Below are positions 37,910-49,021 of a stretch of DNA of 64,000 bases, piece by piece. The position numbers and the translations under genes are program-made. Position 1 is the stretch's first letter, and each line of letters opens with the position of its first letter. The stretch is from assembly GCA_019448385.1 (NCBI GenBank), contig JAGTXO010000011.1, positions 400,001 to 464,000 on the forward strand, written 5' to 3'. The notes beneath the pieces are model-generated. The model did no database searches and was not told the origin of the DNA. It worked only from the letters and a program-made list of their open reading frames with translations. This stretch comes from Diacronema lutheri. Lineage: Eukaryota; Haptophyta; Pavlovophyceae; Pavlovales; Pavlovaceae.

Positions 37910-40037
37910 ATGCCGCCGACCGCACGCGCGCCGACGACGCGCGCGCAGCTCGTCCTCGTTGCGCTGATGTGCGCCGTTTCGTTTGGCGTGCTCTCGCTGA
38001 TCGGGCTTGCGGTGCCGCTCCTCCCGCGCATGGTTGAAGACCTGCACCCCACATTCGCCTCGCACGAGCTCATCGTCTCGGCGCTCATGTCAGCTTTCCC
38101 GGCCGCGATGCTCGTCTGCTCGCCGCTCGTCAACGCGCTCGCGGCGCGCGTCGGCCGGTACCACCTGCTGCGCGCGGGGCTGATCCTCGCGGCATTGGCC
38201 ACGCTCTGCTTTGCCTTTGCGCCGCGGCTTGCGCGCGGACACGCCGCGCCGACGATCGCGCTGCTCTTCGCGTCTCGCGTGGCTCAGGGTGCGGGCGCAT
38301 GCGCGGCCAACCAGGCGATGTTCGCGATCATCGTCGCGGCGTTCGACGAGAACTTGGGCGCGGTGATGGGGCTTAACGAGGTCGCCATCGGCGCCTCCTC
38401 TTCCCTCTCGCCTGTGATCGGCACCGCGCTCTTTGCGGCCGCCGGCGGCGGTGCGCGCGCGATCGTGCTCCCGCTCGCGTGCGCGGCCGCGCTCCTCGCC
38501 GCGACCGTGCCGTTCGCGGTGTACGCCGAGGCCACGTCGGCGCGCGATAAAGCCGCAATCGCCGCCGCCGAGCCGCTCCTCGCACGCATGCGCTTGGCTG
38601 TGAGCGCGAGCGCCGTCGGTGGCGGCAGCGTCGACGATGGCGGCGGCTGTGAGGCGTTCGAGCCGCCATCGCTCGTGCCGCGCAGCCTGAGCAGCCCGCA
38701 GCCAAAGGTGCCGCGCAGCGCGAGCGGCACCGCGCCACCAAAGCTGCCGCGCAGCGTGAGCGCCGCTTGCGCGCCGCTCGCGCCGCCCATCCCGCGCAGC
38801 CGCAGCTCGACGGCGACCCTCCCGTTCTTCCCATCCGACGATGGCGGCGCCATCGCGACGCTCACGCCGCGCCTCCTCTTCGCCGCAACGGGCGTGTGCC
38901 TCGCAATGGCGCTCTTCGGCGTGGCGAACGGCATCATCGTCCTCCACCTCCACGCCATCGGACTGTCCGATGGCGGGTGCGGATTGACCTACGGAATCTT
39001 CTCCGCATCCTACTCCCTCGCCGCACCCGCCGCCGGCGTCGCGTCCGACCGTTGGGCCGGCATTTTCCCGCCGCCGCGCTGCGCGCACGAGCAATCGAAC
39101 GTGCAGCGGTACCAGGACGTCATGTCGCTTGGCCTCATCGTCTCCGGCGTCGCGGCGCTCGGCCTCGCCGCGGCGTCGGCGCTCGTCCCGCCGTCCGCGG
39201 GCGTGCGCGCGCGCTGGGCGTGCGAGCTCGCCGCGCTCGCGCTCATGGGCGCCGGCCAGGCAGCGGCGCTCATCCCAAGCCTCGCTGCCGTCAAGGCGGG
39301 CGCGCCCGACGTGACGGACGAGCGCGTCGAACGGCAGACGGACAACATCGTCACGCTGTACAACGTGGCCATGCAGGCTGGGTGCGAGCGGCGCGCCGCA
39401 CGGCCAGGCAGGCCGTTCCCCCTATCGCCTCTCCACTCTCGCCTCCCCCTTCTCGCCCCCTCCCCCCTCCCGCCCCCTTCCCGCTACCTCCCTTCCGGCG
39501 CGAGCGTGGGCCCGTGCGCCGCGCGACGTTTTGATGTGCTCACGCCGACTGCGGTCGCCGCGCGGTCGTTACCATGGGCGTTCCTTTCCCGCCAAACGCC
39601 ACAGGCTCGCGGCCGGCCCGCTGCTCGGCGCCGCGCTCGAGTCGGCCGGCGGCTTCCCCAGCGCGATGGGCGCGACCGGCGTCGCGTGCGTCGCGTACGG
39701 CGCGTGCGGCGTGTGCATGCGCGTCGTCTCGCGCCTCAGCCCCGAGTCGACAGTGGCGGACGCCGGCTCGGCGGCGGTTGGCGCGGCCGGCGACTCGCCG
39801 CGTGCGATGCTCTTTCGGTTGCAGCGGCGCGCGTCCGTCTTTGGCGTGGGCGCGCTTGAGTACGCGGGCAACGGGCTTGAGGTGGGAGGCGGCCGATCGA
39901 GGTGGCGGCGCGTGCGCTCGCGCATGGCCGTCGTCTCGCGGATGCGCACCATCTCGCGCGAATCGTCGAGCGCGCGGCTCGCGAGGGGGCGGGCGAGCGG
40001 CGCGAGCGCGTACGGCCGGCGTATTGCGGAGTTGTAG
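37910..40037 (+). CDS. MFS transporter, SLC18B1/vesicular-amine-transporter-like
   Basis: Exons 37910-39381 and 39605-40037 (intron GTGCGA...CACAG, phase 2) give 634 residues. The N-half shows FGVLSLIGLAVPLLPRMVED, MSAFPAAMLVCSPLVNALAA, FASRVAQGAGACAANQAMFA and GLNEVAIGASSSLSPVIGTA. A long cytosolic loop rich in Pro-Arg-Ser repeats (VPRSLSSP, VPRSASG, LPRSVSA) separates the halves. The C-half contains GIFSASYSLAAPAAGVASDR, and the splice restores YNVAMQAG|LAAGPLLGAALE, the TM11 motif of SLC18-type transporters. The substrate is unknown; polyamines or monoamines are typical of the family. The basic tail after ~560 may be regulatory. Confidence 0.8.
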
Positions 40038-40436
40038 GCATGTCCTCCATATATAGGGCGCCTGTGCGCCCCATACATGATCGCAACCCTGGCCCCTGCG
40101 GTCGGCGCGCGCACGCACGCTCTCCACAGGGGCAGGGGCGCGCTCTCTGGGGCCGCCGCATCCAGAAAGCAACGCGCCCCCGACCAGCACGTCCTCCCTG
40201 TAGACGCCCCTCATCCTCTTTGGTCCCCTCCGTAGAGGATGAGGGGGTGGTGCGGAGTGGCGGCTGGGGCTGTCCGGAGGCGTGGCCTGCGGCGGTGCGG
40301 GGGGCGCGGCAATTGCCGGCCTTCGGACCTGGACTCTCCTTTCCAGTGTATCAATGGTTCGCCGTTAGTATCAATAGTTCGCCCTATGGGAAGGACCTCC
40401 ATACTTACCCCTCTTTTAAGCTTCCTTGCTGGTTTC
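40038..40436. other. Intergenic region with hairpin
   Basis: About 400 bp without a gene. It contains a perfect inverted repeat (cccctcatcctct at 40207-40219 and its complement at 40234-40246, 14-nt loop) and two near-copies of tatcaatggttcgcc (about 40350-40385). It should contain the promoter of the downstream gene and the 3' UTR of the transporter. Confidence 0.5.
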
Positions 40437-41249
40437 ATGGGGAACTGCGCATCATCAACCCAGGCCACGGGCCGTGGGGGCAGCGCCGAAAGCGTGCTGG
40501 CCGCGGCGAACGCCGAGCGCTCCGATGCGCCTTCCGCGTCGCTCCTCCGCTTTGACGCCGAGTGCGCCTTTGCACCCGCCGCGTCGCCAAACGACTGGCC
40601 GGTGGGCGTGGCCGAGTACTGGGCCGACTGGTGGGCGGCGGTGCCGCACGTGCGGCGGCTTTTCGGCTGGTTTGCCGCGCTCCTGTACGTGGTCGTCGCG
40701 CCCTTCATGGTGTTCACCAAGCTGTTGTACGCACCACCGTGCCTCCCGCGCTCCATCACGCGCTGGGAGGCGGTCATTACGATGCCGGGCGCGAGCCGCA
40801 CAGAGCAGATGGCGCTCTCACGCAAGTGGTACCGCTCGTCGTGGGTGGCGCCGCCCGCGTCGCACGCGCACGTGCGCGGTCGCTTCACCGCACTGCCCGG
40901 CCACGTCTGGGTCGAGCGCTACTACGTCGCGTGCGGCATTTACCTGCCGCCGATGGCCATGTCGTGGCGCGCTGGCGTGGACGGTGCGCTGCAGCTGTAC
41001 GGACCGGCGTGGACCCCCTTCGGCCTGGACGTCGTCGCGCAGATCGACGTGCCCGATGGCTCGGAGCAGCTCATTGTACGCGGTAGCGCAAAGCACCTGT
41101 GCGGATTTGGCCCATTCGTGCGCTTCCTCGTACGCTTCGCCTTCTTCAAGGGCACGCAGGACCTTGCGCGTGGCGCGCGCGACCCGCGCGCTAAGGAGCT
41201 GCTGATGCGCCAAACGACCGCCGAGTGGGCGGAGCGCTTCCAAACGTGA
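40437..41249 (+). CDS. Unknown protein with possible myristoyl/palmitoyl N-terminus
   Basis: Intronless. From the Met at 40437 it is 270 residues and begins MGNCASSTQ, a strong N-myristoylation context with an adjacent Cys for palmitoylation. From the in-frame Met at 40386 it would instead gain a hydrophobic SILTPLLSFLAGF segment. One hydrophobic stretch (LFGWFAALLYVVVAPFMVFT) is followed by a folded-looking part (VWVERYYVACGIYLPPMAMS, LYGPAWTPFGLDVVAQIDV, FGPFVRFLVRFAFFKGTQ). I recognise no family. Membrane association is likely either way. The gene is convergent with the polytopic membrane protein, with a poly-C tract (41322-41342) in the 104-bp gap. Confidence 0.65.
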   Translation: MGNCASSTQATGRGGSAESVLAAANAERSDAPSASLLRFDAECAFAPAASPNDWPVGVAEYWADWWAAVPHVRRLFGWFAALLYVVVAPFMVFTKLLYAPPCLPRSITRWEAVITMPGASRTEQMALSRKWYRSSWVAPPASHAHVRGRFTALPGHVWVERYYVACGIYLPPMAMSWRAGVDGALQLYGPAWTPFGLDVVAQIDVPDGSEQLIVRGSAKHLCGFGPFVRFLVRFAFFKGTQDLARGARDPRAKELLMRQTTAEWAERFQT

Positions 41250-41353
41250 GACAACCGCCGCGCCGAGGGGGAGGGGAAGTGTTGGATCGCCACTGATTGC
41301 CCTACTGGCGTGCAATGGTCGCCCCCCCCCCCCCCCCCCCCTTCCCCTTTCTT

Positions 41354-42391
41354 TCATTCGACGAGCATCGCGAGGGTGAACTTGCCGAGCGCCCACGGGA
41401 GCACGAGGCAGAAGCCGACAAAGGCGACAAGGATCACGTGGAACCAGACAGCGATCATCGTCTTGGTCATGGTCTTCTCCTCGAGCGGCCCGGCCGCCTT
41501 CATCGTGCCGCCCGCCGCGGCCGCGCCGTCGCCGAGCAGGCCACGGTCCGCGTCGACCTCCTCCCACGGATAGCTCGGCGGGTAATAGCCGATGCGCGTC
41601 AGCTCGCGGTCGAGGAGCTCGTCGGGGTGCTCGGAGAACATGACGACCTTGGAGACGAGGGCCGCGTGCCCGAGGTTCTGCACCATCATCAGGAGCACGA
41701 CGATGCCCGAATTATTGTCCGTCTCGCGCGCGCGGAAGGCGATCACGCCGACGAGCGCGTACACGAGCAGCGCGTGCACGCCCCAATCGAGGGCGAGCAG
41801 ACGCACCCACCCGTTGCGCGACCTCTGGAACATGGCGACGCACGCGACGAGCGCGATCACGTCCGCAGGGATGTTGACGGTGCTGCCGTACCACGCGAAG
41901 AAGGCGAGCGTACGCTGGCGGCAGGCGAAGGAGACGAAGGTGGCGAACATGACCACGACCACGATCACCGCGTTCGCCGAGCCGACCTCGGGCTTGGGCA
42001 GCAGCACGCGCGCCGCGAGGCCGAGCTCGGTGAGGATGTGGAGCGCGATCACGATCGTCGCGGCCGTGTCGCTGAAGGCGCGGCTGGAGCTGGCGGCGTC
42101 GACGATGATCAGCGCGAAGAAGAGCCCCGTGCAAAAGTGCGCGACGTGCAGCGCCTTCGTGCCGACGTGCAGCTCGCCCATCCGTGCGATCCACGCGACG
42201 ACGGCGGTCAGCGCGCACCACGCCATCGCGAGCCAGAGGGAAAGGACGGCGGGCAGCGAGAGCGGGCCGTACCCGACATGCATGTTGATGTGCGGCTGGC
42301 CGGCGCGGTAGTCTGGGAGCGTCGCGATGGCCATGCCCGCGACGAGGCACGCGCCGACGACAAAGAAGGCGGCGAGCGCCGGCCACGGCAT
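41354..42391 (-). CDS. Polytopic membrane protein of unknown function
   Basis: 345 residues from the Met at 42391 (MPWPALAAFFVVGACLVAG). A Met 14 codons upstream or an upstream exon is possible, because an acceptor-like CTGCAG lies just before it. Eight or so hydrophobic spans are visible, including VLSLWLAMAWCALTAVVAWI, VAHFCTGLFFALIIVDAA, AVIVVVVMFATFVSFACR, DVIALVACVAMFQ, LDWGVHALLVYALVGVIAF and a final AVWFHVILVAFVGFCLVLPW. A cytosolic loop near the end (RIGYYPPSYPWEEVDADRGL) is polar. No channel or transporter motif is recognisable. Function and membrane are unknown. Confidence 0.7.
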   Translation of the reverse strand: MPWPALAAFFVVGACLVAGMAIATLPDYRAGQPHINMHVGYGPLSLPAVLSLWLAMAWCALTAVVAWIARMGELHVGTKALHVAHFCTGLFFALIIVDAASSSRAFSDTAATIVIALHILTELGLAARVLLPKPEVGSANAVIVVVVMFATFVSFACRQRTLAFFAWYGSTVNIPADVIALVACVAMFQRSRNGWVRLLALDWGVHALLVYALVGVIAFRARETDNNSGIVVLLMMVQNLGHAALVSKVVMFSEHPDELLDRELTRIGYYPPSYPWEEVDADRGLLGDGAAAAGGTMKAAGPLEEKTMTKTMIAVWFHVILVAFVGFCLVLPWALGKFTLAMLVE

Positions 42392-42643
42392 GGGCCGCCT
42401 GCAGCGCGCGCGGGGATGACACGCGGCGCGCAAAGGCGTGAAGGCGCTGCCGGCTGCGATACTCTCGTGCGCCCCATGAGCGTGAGCGCCTCATGGGCGC
42501 GCTCACGGGGGGGGGGGCTTGAGGTCGGAGAAAGCCGCGCTCATCGTTCTCGACCAACGGCACAGTTTCGGTGGAGGAAGCCGACTTCCGACTGGCCAGT
42601 CCGGTTCAGTGTGGCGAATGGCGATGTTCGACGAGGCCGCCGC
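42392..42643. other. Intergenic with inverted repeat and poly-G
   Basis: Contains gcgccccatgagcgtgagcg and catgggcgcgctcacg, imperfectly complementary (about 42470-42507), followed by a run of about ten G. No gene is seen. Confidence 0.4.
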
Positions 42644-45522
42644 TCACGCCGCGGCGCGCGCCGCCCGGCCCACAAAATCAAAGCCGTGAGGGCCCGGGCT
42701 GGAGTCGACGAGCGCTGAGCCAGACGGCGCTGCTAGCTCGACGCCGCGTGCTACGCCGGTTGGCCCGCCACTCCCTCTCCGCCGCTCGGCCGCACCGACG
42801 GCGACCAGCGGGGGTGCGCCATCGTGTGGCTCGCCCGGCATCACCTGCTCGTCCTCCTCGCCCGCGCCCGCCGCCGTCTGGCGCTCGCTGCGCTCGGCGC
42901 GCGCGTCTGCCGACGGCCGCGCCCGCGTCTCCGGCCGCGGCTCGCGCGAGTCAGCCGGATTGGCGTCGCGCCTCGGGTTGCACACGACGTTGGCGACCAC
43001 GTTGGCGAGCACCGCGTTGCCGAGCCCTCGGCACTGGTCCGGCCCGTCGCGTGTCGCGAGCACGTCGCCCCAATCGCAGCCCCAGTGGACGCCATCGACT
43101 GAGTACATGGCGGGAAGGGGCTCGAGGATTTTGAAATAATCAACGATGGCAACGCGTGCGCCGAGCGAGCGCCGGACCTCGCGCACGGCGTGCACATTCG
43201 CCCGGCGCACGCGGTCGTACGTGTTAAAGAGCAGCACGGCAAACCATTTGCGCGCGTCCGCATGGAAGCGCGCGCAGCGGTACGCGGTAGGGAGCGCGCC
43301 GCCGAGCTCGCGCGCGCCCGCGTCCACGTCGACGGGCAGCTCGCACTCGTTGGTGACGGGCGAGTGGCACGAGCGCGTGTCGCCCGCCGTGCGCCCGGCG
43401 CGGCACTCCGTGTGCCCGGGCGCGTTCTTCTCCTTGTAGTGGCGCGGCGGGCCCGTCACCCAGATGAAACGGCGTTCGGGGTTCTGGAGGGCGTACCTGC
43501 GTCTCGCGCGCGCAGAGGCGGAGGAGTGGACGGACGGCGGCAGTTGAGCGGGGAGGCAAGGTGAGCGGAGGTGGACGGCGTGGCGCAAAGGTCTCGGCGG
43601 CGCAGCGCAGGGCCTAGGCAGGCAGCGCCTAGCGCGGGGCGAGAGGCGAACCGCGCGGCGCGCGGCGCGCGGCGCGCCGCACGGTCGCGCGCGTCGCGCG
43701 AGCCAGGCGAGGGCGCACGCGCGCACGCGCGCAGCAGCCGCATGATCTCAAACACGTTCTGCTTTGCCTCCGCAAACGTGACCTTCATCGCGTCGTTGTG
43801 CGCCTGGCCGAGCACCGTCGCGCCGGACGCGCCGAGCGGGTCGGAGAGCGACGCGCCCTCTGCGTACCCGCCCTTGGCCCAGCCGCGCAGCTCGGCGAGA
43901 AGGATGCGCGAGCCGTGCTGCTCGCGGAAGGCGACGGGCTGGATCTCGCCGCGCCCGTTCCGCTCCGTATTTGCCTGCATCAGCTCGCGCATCACGTTGC
44001 GACCGCCGGACGGGAAGTGATTCGGCCAATGAAAACTCGACCCGTCGGGGCGAAGCTGCAGCAGCCACGCGCGCGCCGCGTCGATGAGCGTCGACTCGCC
44101 AAGAAAGCGGACGGCCGGCACAGCGCGCGCCCCACCGCCACCACCACCGCCACCGCCCGTCCCGCCGAGCGCGTCCGCGCTCTGGATGCATTCACGTAGC
44201 CGCTGCGGCGAAAAGTGGCGCAGCGCACAGTCGTAAGGCACCCACACCCACGGCTCCGCGGCGAAGGCGGGAAAGTGCGGGTCGCGGTTGCGCAGGTAGG
44301 CCCCGTCGGACGTGCCGTCCACGCACAAGGGCAGCGGGCGCGTCGGCGCCGCTGCCGCCGCCGCGCCCGGCGGCGCGCCGTCAGCCGCTGCGGCCGACGG
44401 CGGCGAGACGACGCGCAGCTCGCCGCGCACGTGCAGGTCGGCGTTGAAGAAGCGCGGGCCCATCTCCTGGCACGTCGCGTTGCAGCTCGCGATCGCCCAC
44501 GCGAAGCTGCGCGACGGGCCGTCCCACTCGCGCGTATAGAGCTGCAGGTTCGGCGGTGGGTCCGCTAGGCCCTCGCCGTCGACGTGCAGCAGCCGCAGCT
44601 CGAGCGCGTAGCGCGCAGGCACGCCCGGCTCGAGCGCGGGCGGGCGGAAGCGCACGATGTACTCGCCGCACGCCGTCGGCCGCTCGCGCACGCTCAGCGG
44701 CGCGAAGAGCGCGTCGGTCGAAGCGAAACGTACGCGAAGCGAATCGCCACATGCGCCACGCGCGCGCTCGCGCCCCTCGTCGCTCATCGGCGGCGGCCGG
44801 TCGAAGCGCGCGCGCAGCGCCGCGGCCGTGTCCACGCCTGACGACGGCGCGCCACTGGCTGCGCGTACGGGCCGCTCGCCGGCGGACGGCGGCCGCGGCA
44901 CGAGCAGCTCGCGCGTGAGCTCGAGCGCGAACACGGGCGGCGAGATGGTTGGGTCGAGCAGGCGGGCGGGGCCGAAGCGATACCGTCGGGTCCACTGCTC
45001 GGTCCACAGCTCGCCGTGCGAGAGCGAGTGCGACACGTTCCACAGCTGCGCGTCCGCGCGCGCGCGCCGCGCGTCCGCACCGGCCGCCGCGTCGGCGCGC
45101 GCCGCGCCGCCCGCCGAGCCGCGCGCGCCGGACGGCGAGGCTGGCGTCCGGAGGGAGAAACGCGGGATCGCACGGCGCGAGCTGCTGGCTTGTGGCGTCG
45201 GCACCACCACGCCCGCTGCGGGCAGCGCGCGAAAGGACGCCGCGTCGAGCGGAGGCGCCGAGAGCGCGTCGTCGTCGCCGCCGTCCGCCGGCGGTCCCGC
45301 CCCGCCGTCCCAGGGCGCGCGCGCCCCATCGCCCGAGCTGCGCGGCGCGACGGCGGTCTGCGTGAAGGCGCAGCGCGACACCTCCACGCTCACGCGCCAG
45401 AACGTGCTCAGGCCCGTGCCCGCGAGGAGGCCGAGGAGGCCAAACACGGCGTCCCTCGGGACGCGCATTCTTTGCCGCCCAAACCTGAAATTTTGTAAGT
45501 AAGACGAGTCGTACTGTACCAT
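42644..45522 (-). CDS. Type II membrane SGNH/PC-esterase-like protein
   Basis: Exons 45522-43727 and 43496-42644 (intron 43497-43726, GTGCGC...CGCAG, phase 2) give 882 residues. A membrane span near the N-terminus (DAVFGLLGLLAGTGLSTF) suggests Golgi type II topology. The lumenal part contains paired Cys motifs (ACGDSLRVRFA, AIASCNATCQEMGPRFF), then VRFLGESTLIDAARAWLL at ~475, matching the GDS/GES nucleophile block of PC-esterase/SGNH proteins. After the splice come IWVTGPPRHY and MYSVDGVHWGCDWGDVLA at ~734, where D-x-x-H supplies the other triad members. Families with this layout (TBL, NXPE, CAS1-like) acetylate or otherwise esterify glycans. Substrate unknown. The Pro/Ala-rich tail is probably disordered. 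Start 45522 or the in-frame Met at 45468 are both possible. Confidence 0.68.
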
Positions 45523-45597
45523 ACCCAGACATTAGTGATCAGTTCAAGGATCGACATCGTTTCTTGGATTATAAATCTGTCGCCCGAAGTCCGGCTG

Positions 45598-48500
45598 TCA
45601 GACGAGGCCGTCGAGGCACGCGCGCGGCACGAGCCCGAGCGCGCGCGTGCGCACGCTCGCCACCTCGACCCACGCGCTCTGCCCATCGTCGGCGACGACC
45701 TCGACGCGCTCACCGGGCCGCACGCTCAGCTCGTCGGCGTCCTGCGCGTCGAAGGCATGCACGACGACGGCGTGCGGCGCGGCGAGCTCGGTGGTCGGCT
45801 TGTACGCCGCCGTCAAGGCGGCCGCGCGCGCGCCCGCCCAGCCGCCGTCGTCGCCCGCGTTTGCGGCCGCGTCCCTTAGAGCGTACAGCGGCGGGACAGA
45901 CGGGCGTGCAGGCGGCGGCTGCTGCTGCGGCGGCAACTGCCGGGCGCGCACGTCGTGATCGCCGTCTCCGCCGCGCGCCGCCGCCGCCTCCCGTCGCAGC
46001 TGGGCGCGCAGCATGGCTGCCTTTCTCGAGGCGAGCTGCCGGCTGAGGCCTGCACGCGCCTGCGCGTGCAGCGCGCCGCGCGGCAGCGCGTCGAGCGCCG
46101 CCTCGAGACGCGCGATCTGCTCGTGCTCCTCGTCCGTCGCGTCGCCCGCGCCCGTCGCGCCCGTCGGCGTCCCGCGCTCGCGCTGCCGCTGCGCGAGCGC
46201 CGCGCGCCGCGCCTCGTCCGCCGCCTCGCGCCGCGCGCGCGCCGCGGCGAGTCGCCCGTCTGTCGCGCGCGGTGAGCCCAGCGCGTCGATGGGTGGCTGC
46301 GTGGGGCTTAACACGTCACCGCGAGCGTTTGAGAACGGCGGGCGCTGCGCGGCCGAGTCGGGCCGGCCAAGGGCGGGGCTGGCGCAGGCCGCACGACGGC
46401 CGTGGAGAGCGGCCGGGCCGTGCGTGCCAGCCGAAAGCGCGCGTTCGAACGGCGGCGCGGCGTGCACGTGCGGCGCGCCAGCCGCGCCGCCGTCGGCGCC
46501 GCTCTGCGGCCCCACGCGCGCCGCCGCGCTCGCGCGCCGGCCGTGCCGCGCGCTGCCAGCGCGGCTGCCAGCGCAGTCCGGGCGGACGGCGACGAGTGCG
46601 GCGGTACCGGACTCTCTGTCAGCGCGGCTGCCGTTGCGCGACGACACGCCGCTGCGCGCGGCACGGCCGTCCACGTCGTCAGCACCCGGACTGCGCGTGC
46701 CAAGTGCGGTTGCGCCGGACTCGTCGTCGTCGTCCGCCCAGAGCGTCAGCGCGCGGTGTTCCAGCCGCTCAACCGGCACGTCGCCGCGCCCGCTCGGCTC
46801 GGCGCGCCGCTCGGCCGCCCGTCGCGCACCGCGCGCAGACGCGTCCGTCCGATGCGCCGCGCTCGCCGCGCCCGCGCTACCCGCCTCGCGCGCGTGCGCC
46901 GCGTCGACGCGCGCGTGGAGCCGCTCGGCCTGGAAGCGGTTGAGCCTCGGGCCGAGGCTCGCGCCCTCGCGCTCAGCGAGGATCGCGGCGTGCGCGCGCG
47001 GCTCGGCGGCGGCGAGCGCGCGCGCGGCCGCGCGCTCGGCGCGCGCAAATGCCGCGCTGGCCGCGCGCGCGTCGCGCCTCGCCTCCTCCGCCTTGAGGGC
47101 GTCGCTGCCGACGCCGTCGCGCTCGCCGACGCCAAAGCCGCCGCGCCCGCCACCGCTCCCGTGGCCGCCGAGCACGCGCGGCGCGGGCGGCCGGCCGTCT
47201 CGCACGTCTGCCTCCGCCCGGATTCGCGCTTGCGCGGTGTGAAAGTCAATTTCGCCAAGCTGCTGCACGATGGCGGTGCCGCCTGCAATGAAAGACGGCG
47301 CGTGCCCGTTCGCGGTGCCCGCCGGCGCCGCGCCGTCCGTCCGTCCGTCCATGAGTGAGGCGTGCCGGAGCGTGTTGAGCGCATGCTCCGTGTCCTGGTG
47401 TCCGGGTGGGGAAAACGAGGGGAGAGGAAAGAAGGAAGGGGGCAGGGGGAGGAGTGGAGCAGGCACGGCGCGGTCAGATGGGGCGACCATGGCGCGCGCG
47501 CGTGAAGGCGCGAGCGCCCAACGGGCGGCGCGCCATGCGCTCGTCGTAGCGGGGTGCGCGCGCGCACGCGCGCTTTCCGCGGCCGGCGCGTCGGGGCGCG
47601 CACACCTTGGAGGCGGGCGAAACGGTCGCAATTACCACCGTCTGCGCGTCTGGCGCAGTGAAGAAGGGGCGGAGGAGCTGCGTGAGCGGGTGCCGCCCGC
47701 CCGCCGGCGTGTGGAAGGCCTCGCCAGCGGAGATCGCGCGGATCGAATCCTTGAGCGCCATGAGCGACGAATTGATCGCCGCGGACTCGCGCGTGCGCGC
47801 TGCCGAGTGCCTCTCCGTGTCGATGCGCTGCTCGGACCCGGCGAGATCGATCAGCGCGAGCGAGCCGAAAGCCTCCGCGTCGGCCGGACCGCCGCCGTGC
47901 ACCCCGCGCGCACCGCCTACGCCGCTGGCCGCGCCGGCGCGGCCGGCGGCGGCGCGGGCGCAGCGCACGTGCACGGTGCAGAGCGCGTGCGAGCGCGACG
48001 AGGCGTCGTGCACGCCCGTCTCGGCAGTCGCGCGCAGCGCCTGCGCGTACCGGATGAGCGCGACGAGCTCCGACGCCGAGCGCACCGCCACCTCGAGCTG
48101 CGGCACCACCTGCACGTCGCCCGACGCGTCCGCGAGCAGCCGCGCGTCCGCGCCCCCGTTCAGCATGTCGCGCGCGCCCGTCGCGCCCAGCTCGGTGTAC
48201 GAGACGCTCACGATGGCGGGCGCGCGACGGAGCGCGCCGCGCGCACCGCGCGCGCGCGTGCCCGCGTCGACGTCAGCGTCGGCGTCGGCATCGGCGTCGG
48301 CGTCGGCGTCGCTGGGCGCTGCCGCGCCGAGCGCGTCAAAGAGCGCGGCGGCAGCGAGCTCGGTGAGCGCCGCCATCGTGTACGTCTTGCCCGAGCCAGT
48401 CTGGCCGTACATGAGGACGCACGAGGGCGCGCCGTGCGCGCACGCGCGCACGAGCGGCGCGACGGCGTCGGCAAAGACGACGGCCGAGTCGGCGCGCTCG

Positions 48501-48853
48501 TCGAAGACGCGGTCGAACGGGAACGTGTGGTGGCGGAGGAAGAGGTGCCGGCAGTCGGCGTGCAGGCGCGCGTCGTGCACGCAGATGGCGGTGCGCGAGC
48601 ACGTGAGCACGTCAAACTCGCCCGCGCGCAGCTCGTGCGCGAAAATGGGCCGCCGACGTACACACACGCGCACGCGCGCCGCCCGCGCCGCGCGCTCGTC
48701 GTCGCCGCGCGGCTCGTCGAGCACCGCGTTGCCCGCCTCGTCGGCGTGCACGCCGCGGTAGTTGGCGATCGCCGCGACAAACTTGGGCGCGTGGTCGCGC
48801 CGCGCCGTCCGCTTGTCCACGTTCTTCACCGGGTTGGACTCCGTCGCGCCCAT
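45598..48853 (-). CDS. Kinesin motor with C-terminal SH3 domain
   Basis: Exons 48853-47606 and 47394-45598 (intron 47395-47605, GTGTGC...ACCAG, phase 0) give 1014 residues. Motor landmarks: VRVCVRRRPI, HTFPFDRVFDE, P-loop YGQTGSGKTYTM (~150), switch I DASSRSHALC (~280), switch II LIDLAGSE (~335), INSSLMALKDSIRAI, and VATVSPASK|DTEHALNTLRHA restored by the splice. The N-terminal pattern before the P-loop recalls kinesin-13/KIF24 types, but placement needs a tree. An (Asp-Ala)n insert sits after the P-loop helix. The middle is Ala/Arg-rich and probably partly helical. The end (~955-1010) is an SH3 fold: VVVHAFDAQDADELSVRPGE, WVEVASVRTRALGLVPRACL. A motor carrying its own SH3 domain is unusual. 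Divergent from PCNA. Confidence 0.85.
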
Positions 48854-49021
48854 CGTCGATCGACGACGAGGAGGGCTTCACGAGGGCGCGAACTGCGCGC
48901 TCAACGGATGCACTCCGCCATCGCGGCGCCCACGGCCGTTTTCTGGGGCAAGGGCGCGAAAAAACCGCCACCCGGTCGGTCGGCAGGCGCGAAAGGGCCC
49001 ACAGCTGGAGTGCGCGCAAGC
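48854..49021. promoter_or_regulatory. PCNA/kinesin divergent promoter with two E2F-like sites
   Basis: 168 bp between the kinesin (-) and PCNA (+) start codons. Two matches to the E2F/DP consensus TTTSSCGC occur on the minus strand, written gcgcgaaa on the plus strand at 48954-48961 and 48987-48994, about 60 and 28 bp upstream of the PCNA ATG. E2F-RB control of PCNA is established in plants, animals and green algae, so S-phase expression is a reasonable inference. A third partial site (gcgcgaac) lies near 48888. Confidence 0.5.

Noticed and set aside
41322-41342. Poly-C run as an assembly gap marker
   Set aside because: Homopolymers of similar length recur inside well-phased introns, so they appear genuine, although exact lengths may be inaccurate.
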